DNA of 36,789 bases from a virus: positions 1 to 36,789 of IMG/VR virus record IMGVR_UViG_3300031884_000074. One strand, written 5' to 3'. Every line of letters starts with the position of its first letter. Position 1 is the first letter of the stretch. The notes below the pieces were generated by a model. The model had not been told where the DNA came from, ran no database searches, and saw only the letters and a program-made list of their open reading frames with translations. Of the stretch, positions 21,000 through 29,560 are shown piece after piece. The position numbers and the translations under genes were made by a program.

Positions 21000-21746
21000 T
21001 TATTGTTTGTAGGGTAAGTATTGATCGGCCAGCTGATGCATTCTTTGTATAAAGTTTGCACTGGTTGGTGGTTGTGGTGGTGCATACTGTTGTTGTAATG
21101 CAGCAAATTCGGGTGTACCTGGAGCAGGGTTACCGGCAGTGTTCATGCCAGCCACTGCTGTTCGTTGATTCATTGCTCCGGCTGCTGCCTGTGTAGGCGC
21201 TTGACCTCGTTGTTGCATGGCATAAGGATTATTTTTATATTCAGGTGCAGTGGGGTTGGCACGAATTCGAGCTTGTTCATAAGCAGCCAAATTGTATGGC
21301 AAAGTAAATGCATTTTCAGGAGCAACAAAACTACTGCCTACCGAGCGTGCCGCTGCTGGAGCAATTTCTGACAACGGCATCTTGGCCATGGGCAAACCGG
21401 CTGCATAGGCCTTGATACCTTCTTGTGCGTATCGAACTGGATGTGCTAGAAATTCTCCAGCTATTTCGGGAGTAACATTGTTATACAGTTTGCCAAGTAC
21501 TCGTGCAGCATCACCAATTAGGCCACCATTGGTGGATTCTAAATAGTTTTGTGCAGTTTTGGCAGCGGCCTGTGTGCCATATGTGGCTGCATTTTCTTGA
21601 CCTGTGGGTTCAGCAGTTTTGGCCAATCCGGCACCGGTACTGGATTGTGAAGCAATAAACTTTTGAATGTCAGCATCACTGGTTCCATCAGGAACATCTA
21701 GTGTAAAGCGTTCACCATTTTGTTCAACTGTTACTCGTTCGGTCAT
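21000..21746 (-). CDS. Putative internal or ejected virion protein (248 aa)
   Basis: The N-terminus (VTVEQNGERFTLDVPDGTSD and ADIQKFIASQ) is a short motif often seen at the start of long phage ejection proteins. The remainder is Ala/Gln/Pro-rich (AAAKTAQNYLES, APTQAAAGAMNQ, PPQPPTSANF) and probably extended. It starts inside the stop of the 721-aa gene (ATGA). Its place at the end of the tail block, with three other proteins of similar composition, suggests delivery with the genome. The function is inference. Confidence 0.6.
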   Translation of the reverse strand: MTERVTVEQNGERFTLDVPDGTSDADIQKFIASQSSTGAGLAKTAEPTGQENAATYGTQAAAKTAQNYLESTNGGLIGDAARVLGKLYNNVTPEIAGEFLAHPVRYAQEGIKAYAAGLPMAKMPLSEIAPAAARSVGSSFVAPENAFTLPYNLAAYEQARIRANPTAPEYKNNPYAMQQRGQAPTQAAAGAMNQRTAVAGMNTAGNPAPGTPEFAALQQQYAPPQPPTSANFIQRMHQLADQYLPYKQ

Positions 21747-23908
21747 TGTATTTTCTCACGCTTGATAATTTTTATTCCACCAGCAGCCGGATTGGCTTCA
21801 CTGAAACTCCAATCATGATTGCCAGCTTTGTCATATTTTTTCATTAATGCAACAATTGATTGCAATGCTGCTAATCTTACATCAACTGAATTTTTCGAAT
21901 TAGCAAGGTTTCCGGCAGCATCTTTGTACAATTGTACATCCTTGTCGCTTTGTGAGCCTTCGAATCTTGGTACATTAGATACTAACTGATATCCCAACAC
22001 ATTAAGTTTAGCGACTTCTTGTGCACCTTTAGTTCCTACACCAAATTGACTAGCTAATTGATCCACCTTGGTACCAATGCCAGACCCAGTAGATTGTTTA
22101 ATCGAATTGGCAATGGGTTGAATTAAATCATATGAATAATCAGCATAGCCTTGATTTTTAACATCTCTTGCAGCTATAGAGCCCTTGGCTTCTGCCGCTG
22201 GCTTTTCTTCAGCCAATTGCATTTCTTTTCGGCGTGCTATTTCAGCTTCGGCAGCTGTTTTTCCAATTTGTAAATTGGCTTCTCTTTGTGCTGGAGTATT
22301 TCCCGAAACACCAACTCCACCAACTGCGGCAGGTGGTGCCACTGGTCTAGGTGTTGCAGGCGCGGCTGGTTGTGCTGGTTGTGCACCAGGCGCTACTGGA
22401 CCATTAACAGGTTGTGCAGGTGCTGAGAGTTGTGCAGTAGGCGCAACAGGAGCAGGAGCTGCACCACCAGCAGTTTGCATGGGTGTACCCATACCCGGGA
22501 CAGCACCTTGTACCTGTCCCTGTTGTGGAATATTGGCCGGTAAATTCATTATACGCTCTTTGTAAGCGGGATCCAGCGGCCCATACTTGGCTTCACTTTC
22601 GGCCAATACTTTGGCTCTTTCGGTAGGAGCAACATAAGCCAATCGATTTTGTAATTCGTTTAATTGCGCTTGATTCTTGACTTCAAGATCACTTCCAATG
22701 CCATAAGGATGTAAATTGGCACTGTCACCACTCCAAATTCGACCCTGTGGATCTACTAGTTGTATGCCCTGCGGTGTTGTTCTACTGAAAAACACTTGAC
22801 CAGTTTTGCTATCTTTGAAGGCTTGTGTATGTGTTTGTGCACCTTTTAATGTTTGTGCATTTACCAATTGATCTGATGATAATTCGCCATCGGCGGTGTA
22901 GCCTTTGACTGGAGCACCTTGACCATTATACTTGATCCAGGCCTGCTTGCCATCTACCATGCTGGGAGCCCATTGGTCTCCAGCACCAAGTTTTTGTTGT
23001 TCGTTCTTGGCTAGATCTGTAAGTCCCAATCTATGATATAGATAGGCCTTGATATAACTGCCACTTTCATCATCTCGTTTTAATTCTTGTGCTAGGCGCA
23101 ATCCACCACGACCAGTTGGATCAGTAACCGAACCATTAACTAATTTTTCAGCTTCGATTTGTTTTTGTTTGTTGGACATTGCAGTTGCATGTTGATCAGC
23201 AGCTGCCATTTTGGTAGCCGGATCTGCATTGCTGGCATAAGCAACTCGAGCCACCATGTCGGGATTTTGTTGATTTGCAGGATGTGCAAATATCAAACTT
23301 TCTGGATTATTGGGCGCAAGTTCTCCATTTACTGGACTTTGTTGTGCCAACTGTGGTGCTTGAGGACCGGTATTGGGTTGTGGTCCAGCGGGTTGCATTG
23401 CGCCAACTTGTTGTGTTGGTAATGCTGCCATGGGTGGCATTGCTTGTGGTTGCGCCTGCGGTGGCATTTGTGGTTGCGCCTGCGGCATTGCTTGTGGCAT
23501 TGCTTGTGGAGCCATTTGTGGTTGCGCCTGTGGCATTGCTTGTGGCATTGCTTGTGGAGCCATTTGTGGTTGCGCCTGTGGCATTGCTTGTGGCATTGCT
23601 TGTGGCATTGCTTGTGGAGCCATTTGTGGTTGCGGTTGCGCCTGCGCTGGCATCTGTGGAGCTACCGGTGCAACGGCTGGTGGAGCCATTTGTGGTGCCT
23701 GTGGCGCAGTTTCTGGTGCCACTGGAGCAACTGTGGTTTTATGTGTTATATCTGCAGTACCATCACCATTATAATTAATAGTGGTTGATTGCGGTTGCAC
23801 ATTGGCACCCACTTGACCCAAATCCTGATTTAGTCTATTTTGGAAATAATTGCTGGTTGTGTCTCCAGCTGATTGATCTCCAAATATCATTTGTCCTAGT
23901 AATCCCAT
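21743..23908 (-). CDS. Large Pro/Gln/Ala-rich virion protein (721 aa)
   Basis: Residues about 65-190 are a low-complexity region containing 16-residue repeats (AQPQMAPQAMPQAMPQ). Residues about 190-470 are mixed and more globular (PASKMAAADQ-like helices, QVFFSRTTPQGIQLVDPQGR). A second Pro/Ala tract follows at about 470-550. The C-terminal domain (IKQSTGSGIGTKVDQLASQF, FEGSQSDKDVQLYKDAAGNL, RLAALQSIVALMKKYDKAG) resembles a domain found at the end of large phage internal or ejection proteins. No lysozyme motif seen. The ATG at 23908 has AAGGA upstream. Confidence 0.65.
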   Translation of the reverse strand: MGLLGQMIFGDQSAGDTTSNYFQNRLNQDLGQVGANVQPQSTTINYNGDGTADITHKTTVAPVAPETAPQAPQMAPPAVAPVAPQMPAQAQPQPQMAPQAMPQAMPQAMPQAQPQMAPQAMPQAMPQAQPQMAPQAMPQAMPQAQPQMPPQAQPQAMPPMAALPTQQVGAMQPAGPQPNTGPQAPQLAQQSPVNGELAPNNPESLIFAHPANQQNPDMVARVAYASNADPATKMAAADQHATAMSNKQKQIEAEKLVNGSVTDPTGRGGLRLAQELKRDDESGSYIKAYLYHRLGLTDLAKNEQQKLGAGDQWAPSMVDGKQAWIKYNGQGAPVKGYTADGELSSDQLVNAQTLKGAQTHTQAFKDSKTGQVFFSRTTPQGIQLVDPQGRIWSGDSANLHPYGIGSDLEVKNQAQLNELQNRLAYVAPTERAKVLAESEAKYGPLDPAYKERIMNLPANIPQQGQVQGAVPGMGTPMQTAGGAAPAPVAPTAQLSAPAQPVNGPVAPGAQPAQPAAPATPRPVAPPAAVGGVGVSGNTPAQREANLQIGKTAAEAEIARRKEMQLAEEKPAAEAKGSIAARDVKNQGYADYSYDLIQPIANSIKQSTGSGIGTKVDQLASQFGVGTKGAQEVAKLNVLGYQLVSNVPRFEGSQSDKDVQLYKDAAGNLANSKNSVDVRLAALQSIVALMKKYDKAGNHDWSFSEANPAAGGIKIIKREKIQ
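23478..23633. repeat. 48-bp tandem repeats in the 721-aa gene
   Basis: Three nearly identical units start at 23478, 23526 and 23574, encoding a 16-residue Gln/Met/Pro/Ala unit. The last has one extra 12-base subunit. Each unit is itself built of 12-base subunits, so slippage or recombination could change length quickly. Confidence 0.85.
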
Positions 23909-23916
23909 GAGAGTCC

Positions 23917-24639
23917 TTATAGTGAAATGCCTGCTTGGCCGCCAGATGTCGATGTTGATGTGCTTTGTGTGCCACTGAAGTTAGGATTATAGCTGGCGCT
24001 AGGAGTTCCAAACAGGGTTGTTGCGTACATGTTATACAACTGTTGTGGAGTCATTGCGGCCGAGATTTGATTTTGTGCTGCCGCTTGTGCGCCAGTAAGA
24101 CCAGTCTGTCCTGCACCAATCAAGCTATTGGCAGCAGCCTGTTGTTGCTGACTGATGTTTTGCATGACCTGTGCTGCCGCTTGTTGTTGTGCTGCTTGTG
24201 TTGCGGCTGCTGTTTGTTGTCCAGCAAGTATTTGTCGAGCTGATCCCAATTCACCAGCACCACCAAACTGTGCGCCCTGTTGTGCAATATTTTGTGCATA
24301 CTGTGCTTCAGCTGGTTGTAGTGCAGCCTGCAATTGTTGTTGCTGATACGCAGGACTGTATAAATTTTCTAAACCAGTGATACCGGTGTTAAGTGCCGAT
24401 TCGCCTGTGCTACCAAGAACATTTTGTGCCTGACTGGCAGTTGCCGCTGCATTTTGTGCTGCATTGTTTACACCACCTGCACTTTGATTGTACACATTGG
24501 TTGCGCCAGTTACTGCTTGTTGATAAGCTGGACCCACTGTGCCAGTAAATAGGCCAGTTTGTGCTGCCAACATGGCATTTTGTTCTGGACTCAATGTGGG
24601 TATTGAGGTAGTGACTCCGTTGCTTTTTCCGATACTCAT
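23917..24639 (-). CDS. Ala/Gln-rich virion protein (240 aa)
   Basis: The protein is strongly helical and rich in Ala, Gln and Gly (AAQNAAATASQAQNVLGSTG, ATQAAQQQAAAQVMQNISQQ). Near the middle there is LQAALQPAEAQYAQNIAQQG, and the C-terminus is Ser/Thr/Gly-rich. The composition resembles DNA-transfer or internal core proteins of podoviruses. No enzymatic motif. The ATG at 24639 has a weak AAGAAA upstream. Role inferred from neighbours. Confidence 0.6.
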   Translation of the reverse strand: MSIGKSNGVTTSIPTLSPEQNAMLAAQTGLFTGTVGPAYQQAVTGATNVYNQSAGGVNNAAQNAAATASQAQNVLGSTGESALNTGITGLENLYSPAYQQQQLQAALQPAEAQYAQNIAQQGAQFGGAGELGSARQILAGQQTAAATQAAQQQAAAQVMQNISQQQQAAANSLIGAGQTGLTGAQAAAQNQISAAMTPQQLYNMYATTLFGTPSASYNPNFSGTQSTSTSTSGGQAGISL

Positions 24640-24651
24640 AAATTTCTTGCC

Positions 24652-25287
24652 TTACATGTTAAATGTTGCTTGTGGCATCATGCCACTCATGCCATTTGAA
24701 GTCATGATACTGTTCATGGGCGCTCCACTCATACCGGTCATGTTATTAAAAGCATTCATACCGGTAAGAGGTTGGCCATTGGTGTTAATTGAACCGCCCT
24801 GAGCGGGAATGCCCATATACTGTCCGTTTATCTTAAGTTGTGACATCAATTGTTGTGTAGCCTGTTGTTGTTGTTGTTGACTAGAAAAATTTGGCATTTG
24901 ACCAGTAACTGGATTAAACTGAGGTATTACACCACCAACTGTTTGTGTACCGCCTTGTGATGCAATAGGTGATTGCACAGCCGGCATTGTGTATGGATTT
25001 GTGTACTGTGTTGGTCCCTGTTGTTGTGCTTGCGGAACACCCACATTGAATGTGGGTTGCGGCATCACTTGTGGTGTGTGTATTGGACTTGGCGCCGGTT
25101 GCGGCATACCAAGACTGTATTGCGGTTGTGTTTGTGGCTGAAAAGCCGGATGATTAAAAAATGAATAATTTCTATTCATCATGGGCGATTGTGCCATCTG
25201 TGGCGCAAAGCCAGGCGCCATGCCTTGAAAACTTGTGCTCTGATTGGCCCATTGTGGGGCTAATGTGTTTGGAGTAAAATTAAACAT
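24652..25287 (-). CDS. Pro/Gln/Met-rich virion-block protein (211 aa)
   Basis: This 211-aa protein is unrecognised. It is low in charge and rich in Pro, Gln, Met, Asn and Gly (PQPAPSPIHTPQVMPQPTFN, NFSSQQQQQQATQQLMSQLK). The C-terminus repeats Met/Gly/Asn (NGMSGMMPQATFNM). Such composition is usually disordered. It is embedded in the series of likely ejected proteins. The ATG at 25287 lacks a clear ribosome site. Confidence 0.6.
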   Translation of the reverse strand: MFNFTPNTLAPQWANQSTSFQGMAPGFAPQMAQSPMMNRNYSFFNHPAFQPQTQPQYSLGMPQPAPSPIHTPQVMPQPTFNVGVPQAQQQGPTQYTNPYTMPAVQSPIASQGGTQTVGGVIPQFNPVTGQMPNFSSQQQQQQATQQLMSQLKINGQYMGIPAQGGSINTNGQPLTGMNAFNNMTGMSGAPMNSIMTSNGMSGMMPQATFNM

Positions 25288-25303
25288 GTTGTATTTACCG
25301 TTA

Positions 25304-28300
25304 TTAAGTTGGCACTACTGGAGTATATGCTGTGTTGGTACTGGGGATATAAGGAACACCAGTAGTGACAGGCAAGCCCACATAAGTTGGCGCATAATTT
25401 TGCGGTGCCGTTTGTGGACCACCAAATGTGCCCTGTGTGGGATTGGTGATCGTTTGTGTAGCAGTTGTGTAATAGCTGCTGGGCGCAGAGAAATTGTTGT
25501 AATTCTGATTAGTGTAGGGTTGTCCCGGTGCTCCAAATGCACTAGCTGCATATTGTGGAGTATACAATTGTTGAAGCATTTGCGGAATATTTAGACTTTG
25601 AGTTCCGCCTACTGCGCTGGTAGCAGCACCAAACGGTACGGCAGGAGCATTTATGGCATTTAGTTGTCCTGATACATTGTTGATTGATGTCACAGCCGGA
25701 TGTACACCCCAAGCATATTGTGCTTGATCCGGGCTGGTGGTGTTGTATAGCGGAGTGGTACTGCCTGCAATGTATCCGGGATTGATACCAGGATTCGCAG
25801 GTGGAGTTGCAGTGCCCCACGACCAAGGACTTTCTCCAGCATAATTGCTACCACCACCGGGCGTGGGTGCAAACAAGATATTGCTTAATAACAAACCGCC
25901 AGCAATACCGGCAGCAATTTGCCATGGGCTCCAGCCCGAAGTATCTACCGGATTGCCTGCTGAATCTATATAACTGGCATTCACATGCGCCACTGGGCTT
26001 TGCGGAGTTGTGTAACTTCCGCCCTGTTCTATTGGTTTTAATGGTGGTTCAGCGGGTGTAGTAGTTGGTGTAGTAGTTGGTGTAGTAGTTGGTGTAGTTG
26101 TGGGCGTAGGTGCTGGTGTAGGCACCACTGGTGCAGGAGTAGGAGTGGGTGTTGGTGTCAATGTTACACCAGCTACCGGATTTGAACCTGTGCCCGGAGT
26201 GGTAGTTTCAGTCATACCAGTTGTGGGATTGACTGTGGTTACAGGAGCAGTTGCGGGAGGCGCCGCAGGTGTTGCTGGAGCAGTTACAGGTGTAGATACT
26301 GGAGTTACAGGTTCAGTAGTAGTACCAGCTGATATTGGAGACACTGGTGGTGTCTCAGTTGGAGCAGCAGGTGTGGTAACTGGAGTTACCGGAGCGGCAG
26401 GCTCAGGTGGCACAGGTGGCACTTCGGGTGCTGGTTGTGTAACTACCGGAGCAGCCGGTGCAGTTGGTGATAATGTTGCAAAATCATTGTGTGTTAAATC
26501 ACTGCCAACTGATTGCAAGTAAGCATCTAGGGCTGCTGCATTGGCCGGGCTGGGATCATGTTGATAGGTATTGGATAAATCAGCATATTTCTGATCATAT
26601 CCTCCCGGTCCAGCCACCTGAGTACCCGGTCCTGCAACCGGAGCAGAAGTTGTGGTCTGTTGATTTATCGTACCATCTGCATTGTAATAGGTCTTGCCAT
26701 CGGTGTATAAAGTTTCGCCATTGGCACCTTGAACTGGCACAGTTCCAGCTGGAGGTCCTGCTGGTGACCATGTAGATTGATCTGCGCTGTTATATGAATT
26801 TTGGCCGTTGTTGTCGGTCCAACTGTAAGTGCCATCAGACTTGTAGGACAACATTCCCATGTCCTGACTGTTGCCACTGGGATCTGGAAAGCCAGTTGAC
26901 CATATTGTGTTTGCAGTTGATGTGGGTGTCGTAGGTGCAGCAGGTGCTGCGGGTGTTGGTGCAGTTGGCGCCGCTATGTCGGTGGGTGTTGTTGCAGCAC
27001 CAGGAGTGGTGGGCAATTCTGTGGGTGTAGTGGGCGCAACTGGAGCACTAGTAACCGGTGTTGAACCAGGAGTCACTGGACCAGTTGAAGTGGTGGGTGT
27101 TGTGGTACCAGCTCCGGTGGCTTCGGTCCAAGGATTGGTGCCACCAAAAGCCGAACTATTTAAAGGCAGTTGTCCATTAGCACCCAATTGGGCAGTGTAC
27201 ACTTGACCAGATGCAGTTGTGTAAGTTGCTGTGCCATCTGGATATTTGACCAAGGTTCCGGCTTGATTGTTGCCAGTGGGATCTAGATAGCCCGGAGTGG
27301 CTTGCGGTGCGGCGGCCTGCCCCACAAACTGTCCGGTTTGAGCATTGTAACTGTCACCGGTTGTGGGATTGGTCACAATGGTCTGTCCCGAACTATCGGT
27401 ACTGGTGTGCCAGTTACTGGTATCAGGTGCTTTAACAGCAGTTTGACCTTCACCAAATGAAGTTGTGGTATTGTTGTATTGTGCTAGTGATTCACCGGAT
27501 TTTACAAAATTATTGTATTCACCAGCATTGGCAAATCCCGCATTGGTAGCGGCATTATAACTGTTAACATCAGTAAAGCCTTTGCTGACAGCAGTGTTGT
27601 ATTGATCAGCATTGGAAAATCCACCTTGTGTGGCTGCTTGATATTGTTGAGCAGTATTGAATCCTTCGCCAATGGCTCGATTGTAGTCAGTGGCATTTGA
27701 AAATCCCGCCTGTGTGGCAGCCGTATAAGTTTGTGAATTGTTGAATCCGCCTTGTGTGGCCGCGTTGTAGCTTTTGGCATCACTGAAGCCTTCATTTAGG
27801 GCCTGGGTATAATCTGCGTTATTTGCGAATCCGGCTGTGGTTGCTGATACAAAATCTTTTGCATTATTGAAGCCACCGGCTTGAGCTGCTGCATAATCAT
27901 TGGCATTGGTAAACCCTTGACTTGTGGCTTGATTATAAGTTTGTGCATTGTTAAAGCCAGCTTGTGTGGCTGCGGAATATTCTGAAGGCGTAGTAAATCC
28001 TTCACGCATGGCCGTGCTATACGAACCAGGATCGGTAAATCCGCTTTTTAGATAATCATTGTATTGCGAGCTATTGAAAAATCCATCTCGTACTGCAGCA
28101 TTATAATCGGTGGCATTGGTAAAACCTTCACGCATGGCCGCTTGATAATCAATGGGATTGTTGAATCCACCATTGTTGGCTGCATAATATTCGCTGGCAT
28201 TTCCATAACCTTGGCTGGTACCGTTTACATAATCATTCCAACTGCTGTAACCGGCATTGGTAGCTGTTTGATAATCTGATAAACTGTTGTTGAAATTGCC

Positions 28301-29527
28301 ACTAGTTACTGCATTGTATGTGGCAGCATCCGGGATGCCCATGCTCTGTGCTGATAGATAATCATTGGCATTGGTAAAGCCACCGGCCTGTGCCGCTTGA
28401 TATTCAGGCCCTCCAGTAAAGCCACCTGCCTGTGCTGCTTGATATTCTGAAGCTGATGTAAATCCGGCCGTGGTCGCAGCAGTATAATCTGATGCATTTG
28501 TGAATCCGGCATCAGTTGCGGCTTGATATTGTTGGGCATTTGAGAATCCACCCTGTGTGCCGGCATTATAATCGGCCGCATTGGTGTAACCTTGATCTGT
28601 GGCTGTGGCATAATCTTGACCATTGGTAAATCCTGCCTGTGTGCCTGCATAGTAATCGGCACCGGTTTGGAAACCATTTGACATACCAGCAGTGTAATCC
28701 TGCATGTTGTTGTAGCCACTGTTTTGCAGGGTATAAGAATCATTGGTACTGTTGACAAGATCTTGTCCACCAGCATCTTGTATTACTAGGCCCTTGCTGG
28801 TGACAATGGCCTGTGCAGTGTCATCAACTTGTATTTCACCATTGCGAACAGTGCCCACTTGGCCTTCACTGTTGACCACTTGTGCACCATCGGGTACATT
28901 TTCTGGGGCTGGAGTGGGTGTGGCCGAACTAAAAGCAGCTGAACCAATACTCCAAATACCAGCACCAGCACCACCTAGCAAGGCACCTTTTAACGGACTG
29001 CCGCCACCTGCGGCGCTGGTTGCAGCTCCAGTGACCACACCGGTAGCAATGGCATGTTCAAGAGCAGTGAGTCCAGGAGCAGCACCACCAATGGCACCGC
29101 TAACTACCGGACTTAATGCACCGCCTAGGGCACCTAATAAAATACCCTTGGTTAAATTTTGATGCCCGGTGGCAGCACTGATAGCCGCACCCAGTGCACC
29201 GCCTTGTAATGCGCCGGTACCTATACTAGCAAGACTGGTTCCTGAGGCACCTGAAACCAATCCACTCAAGCCAGTTTGTACAGTGCCAGCATCTACTCCA
29301 GCACTGGTAAGAGCAGTGGGAGTTAGTTCACCAGCATCGGCTAGACCCAGCAATTCAGGATCGTATATGCCCACAGCCAACAAGGCACCGGCAGTGACTC
29401 CGCCCCATCCACCGGGTATGTTACTGTCAACCCAACTGCCCAATTTACCTGCAGCCGAATCAATAGCGTTGCCCCATTGATCTAATGTACCACTTATACT
29501 ACCAACTGGATCGGTCCAAAAACTCAT
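25304..29527 (-). CDS. Giant repeat protein, probable virion/ejection protein (1407 aa)
   Basis: The largest gene apart from the fibre. Residues about 1-230 contain Gly/Ala-rich hydrophobic segments (GVTAGALLAVGIYDPELLG, GILLGALGGALSPVVSGAIG) that could cross a membrane. Residues about 270-677 hold roughly 29 units of a 14-residue repeat, consensus (Q/T)AGF(T/N)NAxDYxAAT with conserved Gly-Phe and Asp/Glu-Tyr. Residues about 680-1170 are Thr/Pro/Ala-rich linkers, including TTTP repeats. A Gly/Ala-rich hydrophobic segment (WQIAAGIAGGLLLSNILFAP) lies near 1215. No enzyme motif seen. Hydrophobic ends and an extensible repeat would suit a protein threading the cell envelope during DNA entry; that is inference. 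Confidence 0.7.
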   Translation of the reverse strand: MSFWTDPVGSISGTLDQWGNAIDSAAGKLGSWVDSNIPGGWGGVTAGALLAVGIYDPELLGLADAGELTPTALTSAGVDAGTVQTGLSGLVSGASGTSLASIGTGALQGGALGAAISAATGHQNLTKGILLGALGGALSPVVSGAIGGAAPGLTALEHAIATGVVTGAATSAAGGGSPLKGALLGGAGAGIWSIGSAAFSSATPTPAPENVPDGAQVVNSEGQVGTVRNGEIQVDDTAQAIVTSKGLVIQDAGGQDLVNSTNDSYTLQNSGYNNMQDYTAGMSNGFQTGADYYAGTQAGFTNGQDYATATDQGYTNAADYNAGTQGGFSNAQQYQAATDAGFTNASDYTAATTAGFTSASEYQAAQAGGFTGGPEYQAAQAGGFTNANDYLSAQSMGIPDAATYNAVTSGNFNNSLSDYQTATNAGYSSWNDYVNGTSQGYGNASEYYAANNGGFNNPIDYQAAMREGFTNATDYNAAVRDGFFNSSQYNDYLKSGFTDPGSYSTAMREGFTTPSEYSAATQAGFNNAQTYNQATSQGFTNANDYAAAQAGGFNNAKDFVSATTAGFANNADYTQALNEGFSDAKSYNAATQGGFNNSQTYTAATQAGFSNATDYNRAIGEGFNTAQQYQAATQGGFSNADQYNTAVSKGFTDVNSYNAATNAGFANAGEYNNFVKSGESLAQYNNTTTSFGEGQTAVKAPDTSNWHTSTDSSGQTIVTNPTTGDSYNAQTGQFVGQAAAPQATPGYLDPTGNNQAGTLVKYPDGTATYTTASGQVYTAQLGANGQLPLNSSAFGGTNPWTEATGAGTTTPTTSTGPVTPGSTPVTSAPVAPTTPTELPTTPGAATTPTDIAAPTAPTPAAPAAPTTPTSTANTIWSTGFPDPSGNSQDMGMLSYKSDGTYSWTDNNGQNSYNSADQSTWSPAGPPAGTVPVQGANGETLYTDGKTYYNADGTINQQTTTSAPVAGPGTQVAGPGGYDQKYADLSNTYQHDPSPANAAALDAYLQSVGSDLTHNDFATLSPTAPAAPVVTQPAPEVPPVPPEPAAPVTPVTTPAAPTETPPVSPISAGTTTEPVTPVSTPVTAPATPAAPPATAPVTTVNPTTGMTETTTPGTGSNPVAGVTLTPTPTPTPAPVVPTPAPTPTTTPTTTPTTTPTTTPAEPPLKPIEQGGSYTTPQSPVAHVNASYIDSAGNPVDTSGWSPWQIAAGIAGGLLLSNILFAPTPGGGSNYAGESPWSWGTATPPANPGINPGYIAGSTTPLYNTTSPDQAQYAWGVHPAVTSINNVSGQLNAINAPAVPFGAATSAVGGTQSLNIPQMLQQLYTPQYAASAFGAPGQPYTNQNYNNFSAPSSYYTTATQTITNPTQGTFGGPQTAPQNYAPTYVGLPVTTGVPYIPSTNTAYTPVVPT
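26054..26101. repeat. 12-bp tandem repeats (TTTP) in the 1407-aa gene
   Basis: About four copies of GGTGTAGTAGTT on the plus strand, the last imperfect, encode Thr-Thr-Pro runs in the linker of the giant protein. Likely prone to slippage. Confidence 0.75.
27495..28720. repeat. 42-bp (14-residue) degenerate repeat array
   Basis: About 29 consecutive units of the Gly-Phe/Asp-Tyr repeat in the 1407-aa protein. At DNA level units are diverged, with recurring words such as AAATCC and CCTTG, so the array is old or under selection for protein pattern rather than freshly amplified. Confidence 0.85.
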
Positions 29528-29560
29528 AATTATTTCTCTTTATTGTTTAGTATTTAACTG

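Noticed and set aside
23373-23774. Plus-strand Cys/Gly repeat ORF
   Set aside because: It is the antisense reading of the Gln/Met/Pro repeats in the 721-aa gene and has no ribosome site or neighbours on that strand.
16389-24644. 15-base match TTTCCGATACTCATA before two MSIG starts (138-aa and 240-aa genes)
   Set aside because: A single short match covering a common start; no further similarity between the proteins.
26100-26522. Plus-strand Gly/Val-rich ORF opposite the giant protein
   Set aside because: Antisense of the Thr/Pro/Ala linker; the opposite strand carries the long 1407-codon frame.
21743-29527. Lysozyme or transglycosylase domain in the ejection-type proteins
   Set aside because: I searched by eye for Glu-containing lysozyme motifs and found none that could be supported.
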